From Hyphomicrobiales bacterium (GTDB lineage Bacteria > Pseudomonadota > Alphaproteobacteria > Parvibaculales > Parvibaculaceae), in contig WGND01000012.1 of assembly GCA_016124805.1 (NCBI GenBank), positions 1-64,000 of the forward strand: a DNA stretch of 64,000 nt, written 5' to 3'. A model generated the notes under the pieces. It searched no databases, was not told the origin of the DNA, and saw nothing but the letters and a program-made list of their open reading frames with translations. Every line of letters begins with the position of its first letter. Position 1 is the first letter of the stretch. Shown one piece after another: positions 29,750-40,896 of this stretch. The position numbers and the translations under genes were made by a program.

Positions 29750-32700
29750 TTAAGAGGCCTCGCGAAGCCCCTCCGCCGCGTCCAGATCGACCGAAACCAG
29801 CGTCGAAACACCGCGTTCCTGCATCGTCACGCCAAACAGGCGGCTCATCCGCGCCATGGTCAGCGCGTGATGGGTGATGATGAGGAAGCGCGTATCGGTT
29901 TCGCGCGTCATTTCGGTCATCAAGTCGCAGAAACGCTCGACATTGGCATCGTCCAGCGGCGCGTCGACCTCGTCCAGCACGCAGATCGGCGACGGATTGG
30001 TCAGGAACACGGCAAAAATCAGCGACATGGCGGTCAGGGCCTGTTCGCCACCCGACAGCAGCGACATCACCTGCAGGCGCTTGCCCGGCGGGCGGGCATA
30101 GATTTCGAGACCGGCTTCCAGCGGATCATCCGATTCGGTGAGCTTGAGATGGGCCTCGCCGCCGCCAAAGAGATGGCTGAACAGCCGCCCGAAATTCGCA
30201 TTCACCTTCTCGAAGGCTTCCAGCATGCGCTCGCGGCCTTCGCGGTTGAGGCTGCCAATGCCCTGACGCAGCTTGGCAATGGCGCTCACCAGATCTTCGC
30301 GCTCGCTGGTCATGGTTTCGAGCTGCTCGGTCAGTTCGCGTGATTCCTCCTCGGCGCGCAGATTGACGCCGCCCAGGCTCTCGCGTTCGCGCTTCAGCTT
30401 TTCGAGCTTGGCATCAATCTGGTCATGCTCGGGCAGGGCCGCGCCTTCTTCCAGATTGGCCAGCGCCAGAGCCGCTTCGGGTTCCACTTCCAGCACTTCG
30501 CGAATGCGTGCTTCGGATTCGGCGCGGCGCTCGCGACAGCCGGTCACCAGGCCATCAATGCGGGCGCGGTCTTCGCGTGATTCCGCAAGCTGGCTCTGTA
30601 CGAGTTTCAGATGCTTGCTGCATTCGCCCAGCAGGCTTTCAGCCTGTGCCAGCGCGTCGGCTGCTTCGCTGCGACCGGTTGTTGCCTGCGTGATGTGGTC
30701 GAGCAGGGCATGGCGCTTTTCTTCGATCTGGGCGGGCACACCGCGCAGTGTTTCCAGTTCGGCACTGGCTTCCACACGACGTGTCTCCAGCGTTTCGATC
30801 TGGCGTTCGGCATTCGTCGCCCGCAGATCCCAGGCCGCGCGTTCTTCCGTGATGGTGTTGAGGCGACGCGCACGGGCATCAGCTTCGCGACGCAGGCTTT
30901 CATGCTGGGCACGGGCCTCGGAAAGTTCCAGACGCAAGGCACCGACAATTTCGCGCATATCATGCGCCTGCACGCGCAAATCTTCATCGGGCTGCAGGGC
31001 CGAAATCGCGATCTCGGCTTCTTCGAGCGCGCGGGCAGCTTCCGTCAGATCACCTGTCAGGCGTTCATGGGCTTCATTCAGCGCATTGAGGCGCGAGAGC
31101 TGCGCGGAGACAGCACGTTCGGCGGCGGCCAGCGCATCACGAATGCGGTTATGCTCGCCCTGTGCTTCGCGCTGGGCGCGGCGCATCTCCTGCTCGCTGC
31201 TGCCAGCTGCTTCGGCGCGCACACGGGCAGCCTCAAATTCATTGCGGGCCGTGGCCACACGCTCGCGCGCGCCGACCAGTTCATTCTCGATATCGGTGAG
31301 TCTGTTGCGCTGTTCCAGACGACGGGCAGCGGCTGTCTGCGCGTCGGCAGCTTCCGTATAGCCATCCCAGCGCCACAGGGCGCCTTCGCGCGTGACAAGA
31401 CGCTGGCCGGGCTTCAGCAGGGCCTGCAGCCGTTTGCCTTCCGTGTCGGAGACAACAATGCCGATCTGCGACAGGCGACGACCAAGAGCCTCGGGGCCTT
31501 TGACGAAATAGGCAAGCGGCGTGGCGCCTTCCGGCAGCTCGGGCACGGGATCGAAATCAGGCAGGCGGTCCCAATGGACCGGCGCGGCGACATCGCCGGG
31601 CACCGAAAGATCATCGCCAAGCGCGGCGCCCAGCGCTGTCTCATAGCCATGTTCCACATCCACCGCGTCAATCATCGGCGGCCAGAGATCGCTCTCATCC
31701 ATGGCGAGCATTTCAGTCAGCGCCTTGGCCTGTCCGGCCAGATCACCTGCGGCGCGTTCGGCCTGCTGCATGGGTTCACGCAGACGGCGTTCTTCTTCCT
31801 GCGCGGCGCGGCGGGCTTCTTCGGCATTCACGGCAGCCGTTTCAGCATCGCGCATGCGCTGCGCGGCGGTGTCGAGTTCGGCAGACTGAAGCACAATGGC
31901 TTCCTGCTTGGCTTCGGCATCGGCAAGCGATTCACGTTCGCGATCAATGTCGCCGATCTGCTGCTTGAGTTTTTCAACGCGGCCACGGCCCGTGTCGATC
32001 TGGCGCTGCAGGCTCTGGCGTTCGGCCGTGAGACGCGCAATTTCCTGATTGAGCTGATCGAGTTCGCGCTCGCGCGTTTCAAGGGAGCTTTTGGCTTCCG
32101 CCACGCGGGCTTCGGCAGCGCTTTGCGTTTCGGCCTGGCCTTCCTGCGCGGAAACGAGGTCCGCCGTTTCAGCATCAAGTCGTGTGATCGCGCCGCGCGT
32201 GTCATCAATCAGATGGCGCTCGCGCGCAAGATCATTGCCGATCTGTTCCAGACGGGCCGAGAGGCGCTCGGCCTGGTCCTTGGCGCGGGCTTCTTCTGCA
32301 TCCAGATTGTCGCGTTCAATATTGAGGCGATGCAGGCGGGCAGCCGCTTCGGCTTCCTTCTCGCGCAGCGGCGGCAGATGTTCGGCTGCTTCGGCTTCCG
32401 CCGTAATGGCGAGTGCGGCCTCGCGTGTGAGATCGGCCACGCGCTGGTCGGTTTCGCTCAGGCGCGTCTCTTCCTGTGCCAGCTGTTCCACCGCATGGGT
32501 CCAGCGCAGATGCAGCAGGATCGCTTCGGTCTCGCGGATCTGGCCCGAGAGATTGCGATAGCGCACGGCCTGACGGGCCTGGCGCTTGAGGCTCGCAAGC
32601 TGGGATTCAACCTGCGCCACCACGTCATCAAGACGGGTGAGGTTTGTTTCCGCGGCCTTCAAGCGAAGCTCGGCCTCGTGGCGACGCGTATAGAGACCCG

Positions 32701-33211
32701 TAATGCCGGCGGCTTCTTCCAAGATGCGCCGACGATTGATCGGCTTGGAGGAAATCAGCTGCGAAATCTGGCCCTGACGGACAAGCGCGGGCGAATGCGC
32801 ACCTGTCGAGGCATCGGCAAAAAGAAGCTGCACATCGCGCGCCCGAACTTCGCGCCCGTTGATGCGATAGGTCGAGCCTTCGTCGCGTTCAATCTTGCGC
32901 GAAATCTCGATCACATCATGCTCATTATAGGCCGATGGCGCCGTGCGATCCGCATTGTCGATATAGAGAACCACCTCGGCGTGATTGCGCGCAGGCCGCC
33001 CCGATGTGCCCGCGAAGATCACGTCTTCCATGCCCGAGCCGCGCATGTTCTTGAAGGAATTCTCGCCCATCACCCAGCGCATGGCTTCCAGCAGGTTCGA
33101 CTTGCCGCAACCATTGGGGCCGACAATACCGGTCAGGCCGGGCTCAATGATGAGATCGGTCGGATCGACAAAGGACTTGAAGCCGGAAAGGCGGAGGCGG
33201 TTGAACTTCAC
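29750..33211 (-). CDS. smc: Chromosome segregation protein SMC
   Basis: SMC condenses and segregates the chromosome with ScpA/ScpB. I start at GTG 33211 (1153 aa), because the family begins MKFNRLRLSGFKSFVDPT; the ORF-track TTG start adds four residues. Walker A GPNGCGKSN is at about 31-39. Long coiled coils flank a hinge (around residues 510-640, with DAVDVEHGYETALGAALGDDL). The C-terminal ABC signature LSGGEQALTAMSLIFA and Walker B ICVLDEVDAPLDDANV are intact. It lies downstream of the DUF721 and DsbA-like genes on the same strand, probably one operon. Confidence 0.98.
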   Translation of the reverse strand: MKFNRLRLSGFKSFVDPTDLIIEPGLTGIVGPNGCGKSNLLEAMRWVMGENSFKNMRGSGMEDVIFAGTSGRPARNHAEVVLYIDNADRTAPSAYNEHDVIEISRKIERDEGSTYRINGREVRARDVQLLFADASTGAHSPALVRQGQISQLISSKPINRRRILEEAAGITGLYTRRHEAELRLKAAETNLTRLDDVVAQVESQLASLKRQARQAVRYRNLSGQIRETEAILLHLRWTHAVEQLAQEETRLSETDQRVADLTREAALAITAEAEAAEHLPPLREKEAEAAARLHRLNIERDNLDAEEARAKDQAERLSARLEQIGNDLARERHLIDDTRGAITRLDAETADLVSAQEGQAETQSAAEARVAEAKSSLETRERELDQLNQEIARLTAERQSLQRQIDTGRGRVEKLKQQIGDIDRERESLADAEAKQEAIVLQSAELDTAAQRMRDAETAAVNAEEARRAAQEEERRLREPMQQAERAAGDLAGQAKALTEMLAMDESDLWPPMIDAVDVEHGYETALGAALGDDLSVPGDVAAPVHWDRLPDFDPVPELPEGATPLAYFVKGPEALGRRLSQIGIVVSDTEGKRLQALLKPGQRLVTREGALWRWDGYTEAADAQTAAARRLEQRNRLTDIENELVGARERVATARNEFEAARVRAEAAGSSEQEMRRAQREAQGEHNRIRDALAAAERAVSAQLSRLNALNEAHERLTGDLTEAARALEEAEIAISALQPDEDLRVQAHDMREIVGALRLELSEARAQHESLRREADARARRLNTITEERAAWDLRATNAERQIETLETRRVEASAELETLRGVPAQIEEKRHALLDHITQATTGRSEAADALAQAESLLGECSKHLKLVQSQLAESREDRARIDGLVTGCRERRAESEARIREVLEVEPEAALALANLEEGAALPEHDQIDAKLEKLKRERESLGGVNLRAEEESRELTEQLETMTSEREDLVSAIAKLRQGIGSLNREGRERMLEAFEKVNANFGRLFSHLFGGGEAHLKLTESDDPLEAGLEIYARPPGKRLQVMSLLSGGEQALTAMSLIFAVFLTNPSPICVLDEVDAPLDDANVERFCDLMTEMTRETDTRFLIITHHALTMARMSRLFGVTMQERGVSTLVSVDLDAAEGLREAS

Positions 33212-33269
33212 TTTGGGTCTCAATCGTTAGAGCGTGGGCCAATACAATACGTATCTTGTGGCGGAAGCC

Positions 33270-34022
33270 TCAGGGCGTTTCGGTTTCCACCGGCGTGTCA
33301 TGATCATCATGTTCAGGCGGCGTCGATGGCGAGGCATCCCCACCCAGCTTCTTTTTCAGGATGGCGTCGAAATCCTCATAGGGCAGCGCGCCTTCGATTT
33401 TTTCGCCATTGATGAAAAAGGTCGGGGTGGACTGCACACCAAATTCCTTGGCGCCGCGCATCGCGTTGAACTTCACATGTTCAAATATTTTCTCGTTCTT
33501 CATGCAGGCATCGAAAGCCTCCGACGAGAACCCGCCCTGTCGGGCAAATTTCTTCAGGTCGTCCATCGGCGTTTGCGTGAAAGCCCAGTTCGGCTGCTCG
33601 GCATAGAGCACCTCGATGAAGCCGAAATAGCGATCCGCGCCTGAGCAATGGGCCAGCATGAAAGCGGCCGTCGCAATCGGGTCAAAGGGGAAATCGCGCA
33701 GGATGTAATAGACCTTGCCCGTGTCGATATAATTCTCTTTGAGCTTGGGGAAGGTGTGGTTTTCGAAATCGGCACAATGCGAGCAGGTCAGCGAGGCATA
33801 TTCGATGACCGTGATCGGCGCATTCTTGTCGCCCAGCGTCATGTCGCCGAGCGGACCCGGCACCATCAGTTCAGCCTCAAAGGCGCTCATGTCGCGTGTG
33901 CTGGCCTCATCGGCCGCACTGATCACGTCGTTCGAACGGAAGCTCTGATAGCCGAAATAGCCAAGGCCAATCAGCACAAGAAGGCCCGCAACGGCCAGGA
34001 TAGCTACTCTATTTTGATTCAC
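33270..34022 (-). CDS. DsbA-family thiol-disulfide protein
   Basis: The 250-aa protein starts at GTG and has one N-terminal membrane helix (VAILAVAGLLVLIGLGYFGYQ), so it is probably anchored with its thioredoxin fold in the periplasm. The active site is Cys80-SH-Cys83 in SLTCSHCADFE, and the cis-Pro loop is STPTFFINGE. It resembles the BdbD/DsbA-like group (DSBA-like thioredoxin). The C-terminal tail (PPEHDDHDTPVETETP) is rich in His and Asp and might bind metal, which I infer only from composition. It lies between DUF721 and smc, as in many alphaproteobacteria. Confidence 0.93.
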   Translation of the reverse strand: MNQNRVAILAVAGLLVLIGLGYFGYQSFRSNDVISAADEASTRDMSAFEAELMVPGPLGDMTLGDKNAPITVIEYASLTCSHCADFENHTFPKLKENYIDTGKVYYILRDFPFDPIATAAFMLAHCSGADRYFGFIEVLYAEQPNWAFTQTPMDDLKKFARQGGFSSEAFDACMKNEKIFEHVKFNAMRGAKEFGVQSTPTFFINGEKIEGALPYEDFDAILKKKLGGDASPSTPPEHDDHDTPVETETP

Positions 34023-34132
34023 GATCGTTCATTCCCACTAGATGTTGAGGCATTATGGCGGCCAAGGGCCTCGCCCTCAACCAAACCTTTCTATTGCGCG
34101 ATACGCAGAATCGCGACTCACAAACCCTGTTT

Positions 34133-34660
34133 TCAGCGGCGGCCCAAAACCCGCTCTCCCAGACGTTCCAGCGCCTTTTTCAGGTCCGGTTCGTCAATTT
34201 TCTCAAGTCCTTGTGAAAGCTTTGCTTTTTCCTCCACTTTCAGGGGCCTGAAGCGCCTTTTCCGGTCCACCGGCTTGCGGGGCAGGGGACCTTGCGTGAT
34301 TTTCAGCCGCGCCACCGCCGGATAGCCGTAATAGGCATTGATGCGCTCGATAATCTGCGGCTCCAGATGGCGCAGCTCCAGCGCCACCGGCCCATCCACC
34401 CGGATGGCGAGAATGGCCCGATCACGTTCCCTATTATCGCCTGCCCCGATAGAGCGGGGATAAGTCAGACGTTCAGGGGCACAGAATTCCGCCATGGTCG
34501 CCCCCACAATATCGGGCCAATGGGCCAGAATATGGGCCTGCGCAAAGCCGCGCTGGCGAAAGGCGTCGCGCGCCACGGCCATCACCTGCGCGCCGATGGG
34601 CGGCAGGCTGAAGCGGCGGCTCGCCATATGCGGGCCTATAGGGTCGTAGCGATTGCTCAT
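34133..34660 (-). CDS. DUF721 / DciA-like protein
   Basis: The 175-aa protein contains a DUF721 core (about residues 20-115). The family marks are HWPDIVGATMAEFCAPERLTYP, AILAIRVDGPVALELRHLEPQIIERINAYYG and a basic end (RKPVDRKRRFRPL). DUF721 includes DciA, the helicase loader or operator in bacteria without DnaC, so a replication role is plausible. I start at the ATG at 34660; the ORF-track extension overlaps mutY regulatory DNA. It is divergent from mutY. Confidence 0.88.
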   Translation of the reverse strand: MSNRYDPIGPHMASRRFSLPPIGAQVMAVARDAFRQRGFAQAHILAHWPDIVGATMAEFCAPERLTYPRSIGAGDNRERDRAILAIRVDGPVALELRHLEPQIIERINAYYGYPAVARLKITQGPLPRKPVDRKRRFRPLKVEEKAKLSQGLEKIDEPDLKKALERLGERVLGRR

Positions 34661-34758
34661 CAGGCCATACTGACTCGAAACCGGGCCCCGTGACAGGTGA
34701 CTCACGGCAACAGCAGAGACGAATTGACCTCGGCCCCGTTTTCGCGCCATCTGGGCAA

Positions 34759-35877
34759 ATGATGAAAGACAGCGGAAAACGGCGCAAAAAGCCTCTCGCC
34801 CCGCCTTCGGGTGAGGCGCTCGCGGGCAAATTGCTGGCCTGGTATGACATTCATGCTCGCCATCTGCCATGGCGTGCGCGGCCCGGCACGCCTGCCGACC
34901 CCTATGCCGTCTGGCTGTCGGAGATCATGCTGCAGCAGACAACCGTGGTGACCGTCGGGCCCTATTTCCGCGATTTTCTGGCCCGCTGGCCCCGCGTCAC
35001 CGATCTTGCCGCCGCGCCGGTCGAGGATGTCATGGCCGCCTGGGCGGGCCTTGGCTATTACAGCCGCGCCCGCAATCTCCATGCCTGCGCACAGACGGTC
35101 GCCACTGAATATGGCGGCATTTTTCCCGACACCGAGGAAGGCCTGATCAAACTGCCGGGCATCGGCCCCTATACCGCCGCCGCCGTCGCCGCCATCGCCT
35201 TTGGCAAAAGAGCCGTCGTTGTGGATGGCAATATTGAGCGCGTGGTCGCGCGGCTCTTCTCTCTGGAGACGCCGCTGCCGCTCGTGAAAAAGGAAATCAA
35301 GGTCTGCACCGATCTCATCACGCCGGAACGCCGCGCGGGTGATTTCGCGCAAGGGCTGATGGATCTCGGTGCGACGATCTGCACCCCGCGGTCGCCATCC
35401 TGTTCGCGCTGTCCGATCATTGATTTTTGCACCGCGCAGGCGACCGGCATTGCCGAAACCCTGCCGCGCCGGGCGCCGAAGAAAAAACGGCCAACGCGTT
35501 TGGGGGCCTGTTTCTGGATGACCCGGCCCGATGGTGCCGTGCTGCTGCGCCGCCGTCCGCCCAAGGGCTTGCTGGGCGGCATGATGGAAGTGCCGACCAC
35601 AACATGGCTAGAAAATCAGTCAACGGAAGATCAGTGGCTTGCCCAAGCGCCGGCGTCGGTGACATGGAAAAAGCGTGGCGGTCTTGTCAGCCACGGCTTT
35701 ACGCATTTTGAATTGCAGCTTGTCGTTTATGAAGCCCGCGTCTCGGCAACCATTGCCAAAAAGGCAGAGGGCATATGGGTCCCCGTCGATCAGCTTGATG
35801 GCGAGGCGCTGCCCACCGTCATGCGCAAGGTTGTTGCCCATGCCATGTCCGATGCGGGTCCGTTGTTCAGCAAATAG
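34759..35877 (+). CDS. mutY: A/G-specific adenine DNA glycosylase
   Basis: MutY removes adenine mispaired with 8-oxoguanine. With the ATG at 34759 (372 aa) the catalytic Glu is residue 55 in EIMLQQTTV. The helix-hairpin-helix LPGIGPYTAAAVAAIAFGKRAVVVDGN contains the catalytic Asp region, and the 4Fe-4S loop reads C-x6-C-x2-C-x5-C (CTPRSPSCSRCPIIDFC). A Nudix-like 8-oxoG recognition domain occupies the last 120 residues. It is convergent with ccrM with only 11 bp between the stops. Confidence 0.97.
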   Translation: MMKDSGKRRKKPLAPPSGEALAGKLLAWYDIHARHLPWRARPGTPADPYAVWLSEIMLQQTTVVTVGPYFRDFLARWPRVTDLAAAPVEDVMAAWAGLGYYSRARNLHACAQTVATEYGGIFPDTEEGLIKLPGIGPYTAAAVAAIAFGKRAVVVDGNIERVVARLFSLETPLPLVKKEIKVCTDLITPERRAGDFAQGLMDLGATICTPRSPSCSRCPIIDFCTAQATGIAETLPRRAPKKKRPTRLGACFWMTRPDGAVLLRRRPPKGLLGGMMEVPTTTWLENQSTEDQWLAQAPASVTWKKRGGLVSHGFTHFELQLVVYEARVSATIAKKAEGIWVPVDQLDGEALPTVMRKVVAHAMSDAGPLFSK

Positions 35878-35888
35878 AGGCGTGCCCC

Positions 35889-37065
<1,177 letters not shown>

Positions 37066-37102
37066 AAGCACTTAGTAGTTTCGTTGACACTAAATAGAGT
37101 CT

Positions 37103-37738
37103 CTACGGAATCCCCGGACTCAATATATTGCGTATGGGGGCAAAGCTTTTGCGGTGGTGGGGGCAGGGGCCGAGCCGTGAAATCGCATCAAGATGCGCCG
37201 CCGTCCCATATCCCTTGTGTTTGGCAAAGCCGTAGCCGGGATGAAGCCGTTCCATTTCCTGCATCATCGCATCGCGTGCCACCTTGGCGATGATCGAGGC
37301 CGCCGCGATTGAAAGGGAGCGGGCATCACCACCGACAAGGGCCTGCGCCCTGATATCGAGACGGGGCAGCCTGTTGCCGTCAATCAGCGCCAGGGCCGGC
37401 GCGCTCGGCAGTTTGGCGCAGGCCCGCGTCATGGCGAGCAGACTTGCCTGGAGAATATTGAGGGTGTCGATTTCTTCCACGCTGGCCAGACCAATGCCGA
37501 CAGCGGCGCGCGCCATGATCATCGTGTAAAGCGCGTCCCGTTTTTTCTCGCTGAGTTTCTTTGAGTCATTCAGGCCCGGCGGCACATCGTCATGATTGAG
37601 AATGACAGCTGCGGCCACCACAGGCCCGGCCAGCGGCCCGCGCCCGGCTTCATCAATGCCACAGACCAGCATGTCGGGCGCACCGGCCTCACGCTCGAAA
37701 TGGAAATCAGGTCCGGATGATGTGGCACAGCGACTCAT
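37103..37738 (-). CDS. rnhB: Ribonuclease HII
   Basis: RNase HII removes single ribonucleotides from DNA and RNA from hybrids. The 211-aa length is standard. The acidic residues are in [20 protein letters not shown] (Asp and Glu), LIDGNRLP, and [13 protein letters not shown]. The C-terminal end [17 protein letters not shown] is typical. It is 110 bp upstream of ccrM on the same strand; the rnhB-ccrM order is common in alphaproteobacteria. Confidence 0.97.
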   Translation of the reverse strand: MSRCATSSGPDFHFEREAGAPDMLVCGIDEAGRGPLAGPVVAAAVILNHDDVPPGLNDSKKLSEKKRDALYTMIMARAAVGIGLASVEEIDTLNILQASLLAMTRACAKLPSAPALALIDGNRLPRLDIRAQALVGGDARSLSIAAASIIAKVARDAMMQEMERLHPGYGFAKHKGYGTAAHLDAISRLGPCPHHRKSFAPIRNILSPGIP

Positions 37739-37776
37739 GACCCGAGTGTGCCTGAACCCGCACCGCCCGTCATGCC

Positions 37777-38979
37777 TCAGAGCAGATCAAGCTGCCTGCC
37801 GGTACCGGGCACCAAAAAGGCGGAACAATCCAGCGGCCGACGTGTCGTGTTCAGGCCGAGCCTGCGGGTGGCGATTTCAAAGCGGCGCCCGATCTGCCAG
37901 GCATAGGGGCCCTTGCCACGCTGGCGATGCCCCCATTCGGCATCATAATCCTTGCCGCCATGCATGGCGCGGATCAGCGAAATCACATGGGCGGCCTTGT
38001 CGGGCACATTTTCTTCCAGCCAGTCGCGGAAGAGATCCTTGATCTCGATCGGCATGCGCAGAACCACAAAGCCCGCCGTGCCGGCACCGGCATAGCTGGC
38101 ACCGGCGAGAATTTTCTCGATCTCCATGTCGTTGAGCGCGGGAATGACAGGCGCCACCATGACACCGACAGGCACACCGGCATCCGACAGCAGCTTGATG
38201 GCTTCCATGCGTTTTGACGGCGTCGAAGCACGTGGCTCCATCGCGCGCGCAAGCCTGGCGTCAAGCGTCGTCACGGACATGGCGACCCGCACCAGATTGC
38301 GCCGCGCCATATCGGAAAGAATATCGAGGTCGCGCACAATGCGCGCCGATTTGGTGACAATGGTAACGGGATGGTTGAAGGCCGAGAGCACCTCAAGCAG
38401 GGACCTTGTGATGCGATAGCGCTGTTCGATCGGCTGATAGGGATCGGTGTTTGTCCCCATGGCAATGGGCGCAACCTCATATTTGGGGCGCGAGAGTTCG
38501 CGCGTCAGCAGCGCTGCCGCATTGGGCTTGGCAAAAAGCCGGGTCTCGAAATCAAGTCCCGGCGACAGCCCCATATAGGCGTGCGTAGGTCGGGCAAAAC
38601 AGTAAGAACAGCCATGCTCGCAGCCCCGATAGGCATTGATGGAACGGTCAAAGGGCATGTCGGGCGAGTCATTGCGGGTGATGATCTGCCGCGCCGTCTC
38701 ATCCGTCACCTCGGTCTTGAGGGCGGGCAGGCTGTCGAGGCTGTCCCAGCCATCATCGATGAATTCCCGGTCCAGCGGCTCAAAGCGGCCGCTCTGGTTT
38801 GTTAACGCGCCCCGGCCACGTCGGCCCTCTTTGGGCAGGCGCAGCTCTGAACGCCTCGGGGGTACGAGGGCGGACGGGTCCAGGAGCTGGTGGGGCCGAG
38901 CAGCCGCTGACATGACCGTCGGGGAACGGGTATCTGTCGCGGGGTGGCCGGAGCGCGTTATGGGCGTTGTCACTGTCAT
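37777..38979 (-). CDS. PA0069 family radical SAM protein
   Basis: The 400-aa protein has a radical SAM cluster motif in [18 protein letters not shown] (Cys-x3-Cys-x2-Cys), followed by [15 protein letters not shown] and [12 protein letters not shown], features of the PA0069 family related to spore photoproduct lyase (SplB-like Rad_SAM). The reaction is unknown; a nucleic-acid or stress-repair role is inferred from relatives. The first ATG (38979) has no strong ribosome site and ATG 38913 is an alternative. A LexA-type operator lies 24-38 bp upstream, which suggests damage-inducible expression. Confidence 0.92.
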   Translation of the reverse strand: MTVTTPITRSGHPATDTRSPTVMSAAARPHQLLDPSALVPPRRSELRLPKEGRRGRGALTNQSGRFEPLDREFIDDGWDSLDSLPALKTEVTDETARQIITRNDSPDMPFDRSINAYRGCEHGCSYCFARPTHAYMGLSPGLDFETRLFAKPNAAALLTRELSRPKYEVAPIAMGTNTDPYQPIEQRYRITRSLLEVLSAFNHPVTIVTKSARIVRDLDILSDMARRNLVRVAMSVTTLDARLARAMEPRASTPSKRMEAIKLLSDAGVPVGVMVAPVIPALNDMEIEKILAGASYAGAGTAGFVVLRMPIEIKDLFRDWLEENVPDKAAHVISLIRAMHGGKDYDAEWGHRQRGKGPYAWQIGRRFEIATRRLGLNTTRRPLDCSAFLVPGTGRQLDLL

Positions 38980-39002
38980 GCCGGAATTTTACCAAACAAT
39001 TA

Positions 39003-39017
39003 GAACAAAACAAGAAC
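39003..39017 (-). promoter_or_regulatory. LexA-type SOS box upstream of the PA0069-family gene
   Basis: On the minus strand the sequence is GTTC-TTGTTTT-GTTC, a direct repeat with exactly 7 bp between halves, the alphaproteobacterial LexA consensus. It overlaps a possible -35 (TTGTTT) located 16 bp from TAAAAT. It lies in an 88-bp AT-rich divergent gap, so it could also affect the TIGR04283 gene on the other strand. Confidence 0.7.
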
Positions 39018-39067
39018 AATTTTATAGGCCGTTCCGAAAAGCGACAGGGCGCTGTATATAAATTGGC

Positions 39068-39763
39068 ATGTTGAGTGTGATCATCCCCACCTTGAACGCT
39101 GAAAAGAGCCTGGCAAAAGCAATGCTGCCACTGGTCACGGCGGCTGTGCGCGGTGTGGTGACGGAAGTCATCGTGGTCGACGGCGGCTCAAGCGATGCCA
39201 CGCTGGAGATTGTTGATTCGGCGGGCGCCAAGCTTGTGACGGCACCGCCCGGGCGTGGCAGCCAGCTGGCCGCCGGGGCGCGGGAAGCCAAGAGCGACTG
39301 GCTGCTTTTTCTCCATGCCGATACCGTTCTTGACGCGGGCTGGGATGACGAAATCAACAAGCTTTTCGAGCAGATCGAGTCAGGCCGTTTCCGCAACCGG
39401 GATATGGCGGCAGCCTTCCGTTTTGCGCTGGATGATTTTTCCAGTTCAGCCCGCTGGCTGGAGCGCATGGTGGCGCTGCGCTGCCTCGTCTTCCGCCTGC
39501 CTTATGGCGATCAGGGCCTGCTCATCAGCCGCCGTCTCTATGACAGGCTGGGCGGCTTCCGCGAATTACCCCTGATGGAGGATGTCGATCTCGTGCGCCG
39601 CATTGGCCGCAAGCAGCTCATCCTGCTGCGTACCGCTGCTGTCACCAGCCCGGAGCGCTATCTCCGCGATGGCTTCCTGTTGCGTGGTTTGCGCAATCTG
39701 GCCTGCCTCACCCTTTATTATCTCCGCGTGCCGCCGCGCGTCATCGCCCGCATCTATCAATAG
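39068..39763 (+). CDS. TIGR04283-family glycosyltransferase (GT2 fold)
   Basis: The 231-aa protein starts with a GT2 nucleotide-binding half (LSVIIPTLNAEKSL, VIVVDGGSSDATLEI) and has the metal/sugar site LLFLHADTVL. The TAPPGRGSQLAAGAREA segment is the TIGR04283 hallmark; the family is named for arsenosugar biosynthesis because some members sit with arsM/arsS. Neither is visible here, so the true acceptor is open. There is no ribosome site, and TATAAA ends five bases before the ATG, hinting at a leaderless transcript. It is followed after 19 bp by its usual partner. Confidence 0.9.
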   Translation: MLSVIIPTLNAEKSLAKAMLPLVTAAVRGVVTEVIVVDGGSSDATLEIVDSAGAKLVTAPPGRGSQLAAGAREAKSDWLLFLHADTVLDAGWDDEINKLFEQIESGRFRNRDMAAAFRFALDDFSSSARWLERMVALRCLVFRLPYGDQGLLISRRLYDRLGGFRELPLMEDVDLVRRIGRKQLILLRTAAVTSPERYLRDGFLLRGLRNLACLTLYYLRVPPRVIARIYQ

Positions 39764-39782
39764 ACAGATCGGTCAGCCCGCC

Positions 39783-40379
39783 GTGAGTGACCCCCAACTT
39801 GTCGTCATGTCCAAGGCCCCCTTGCTGGGGCAGGTCAAGACACGTCTGGCCAAAGGCATCGGCGCGGCGGAGGCAACACGCTTTTTTCGCACAACCAGCC
39901 AGACCATGCTGCGCCGGATGGCGCGCGATCCGCGCTGGCAATTGCTGCTGGCGCTCTCGCCCGACAGGGCCGTGCATGATCAGGGTATCTGGCCTGCGGG
40001 CATTCCCCGCATTGCGCAAGGGGGTGGCGATCTTGGTGCACGCATGGGCCGCCTCATGCGCGATCTGCCGCCCGGCCCCGTTGTCATGATCGGTGGCGAC
40101 ATTCCCGCCATCCAGCCCCATCACATCGCCTCGGCCTTCAAGGCGCTGGGGCGGGCAGATGTCGTTTTCGGTCCGGCAGAAGATGGCGGCTATTGGCTGG
40201 TGGGGCTCAAACGCCTGCCGCGCGTGCCCGATATTTTCGCGGATGTGCGTTGGTCAAGCCCGCATGCGCTGGCAGACACGCTGGCCAATGTGAAACGGGC
40301 AGGATTGCGCCATGAGATGCTGCAGACCCTCCCCGATATCGACACGGCAGAAGATTACTGGCGCTGGCGCAAGCCCTAG
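39783..40379 (+). CDS. TIGR04282-family nucleotidyl/glycosyltransferase-like protein
   Basis: This 198-aa protein (DUF2064) begins at GTG 39783; starting there keeps the first strand, [23 protein letters not shown], the family's nucleotide-binding signature. The Asp-containing core [18 protein letters not shown] and [16 protein letters not shown] follow. The pair TIGR04283-TIGR04282 is commonly adjacent, as here. The in-frame ORF-track start at 39582 overlaps the upstream gene in another frame and is not used. The stop overlaps the mscL stop in CTAG. Confidence 0.9.
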   Translation: MSDPQLVVMSKAPLLGQVKTRLAKGIGAAEATRFFRTTSQTMLRRMARDPRWQLLLALSPDRAVHDQGIWPAGIPRIAQGGGDLGARMGRLMRDLPPGPVVMIGGDIPAIQPHHIASAFKALGRADVVFGPAEDGGYWLVGLKRLPRVPDIFADVRWSSPHALADTLANVKRAGLRHEMLQTLPDIDTAEDYWRWRKP

Positions 40380-40801
40380 CGTTTGGCGAGCAGGTCGCGG
40401 ATTTCAGTCAGCAGAAGGATGTCAGCCGCTGGTGCGGCCGGCGGCTCGATTTCTTTGGCCTTCTCAAACCGGGCCTGCACTTTGTTCATCTGCCGGATCA
40501 TCATGAAGACGGCAAAGGCGACAATGAGGAAATTGATTACCGCATTGATGAATTTGCCATAGGCGAGAACGGGAATGCCGGCTTCCTTGGCAGCAGCAAG
40601 CGATGTAGGCGCATCTGCCATGCTCAAGGTCAGAAAGTAGTTTGAAAAATCGACACCACCGAGCAGCACGCCAATGGGCGGCATCAACACATCATTGACC
40701 AGCGACTGGACAATGGTCGTGAAAGCAGCACCGATGATGATGCCGACGGCCATGTCGAGCACATTGCCGCGCAGCGCGAATTTCTGGAATTCCTTGAGCA
40801 T
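40376..40801 (-). CDS. mscL: Large-conductance mechanosensitive channel
   Basis: MscL opens a wide pore under hypo-osmotic stress. The 141-aa protein has the N-terminal amphipathic start [34 protein letters not shown] (TM1, pore lining), TM2 ([20 protein letters not shown]) and the cytoplasmic helix ending [15 protein letters not shown] very strong AGGAGGG lies before the ATG. A perfect CCGGCG-TGATT-CGCCGG hairpin sits at 40814-40830, just upstream of that site, and could affect translation. Confidence 0.98.
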   Translation of the reverse strand: MLKEFQKFALRGNVLDMAVGIIIGAAFTTIVQSLVNDVLMPPIGVLLGGVDFSNYFLTLSMADAPTSLAAAKEAGIPVLAYGKFINAVINFLIVAFAVFMMIRQMNKVQARFEKAKEIEPPAAPAADILLLTEIRDLLAKR

Positions 40802-40896
40802 GTTTCCCTCCTGCCGGCGTGATTCGCCGGAAACTCAGGAAGAAAGAATTGCCCTTCATTGCAGTGGCGACAAGTCTCTTTCTTATGCGACAGGTT

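Noticed and set aside
30611-33412. 933-aa plus-strand ORF
   Set aside because: It is antisense to smc; SMC shows Walker A, signature and Walker B in the other strand.
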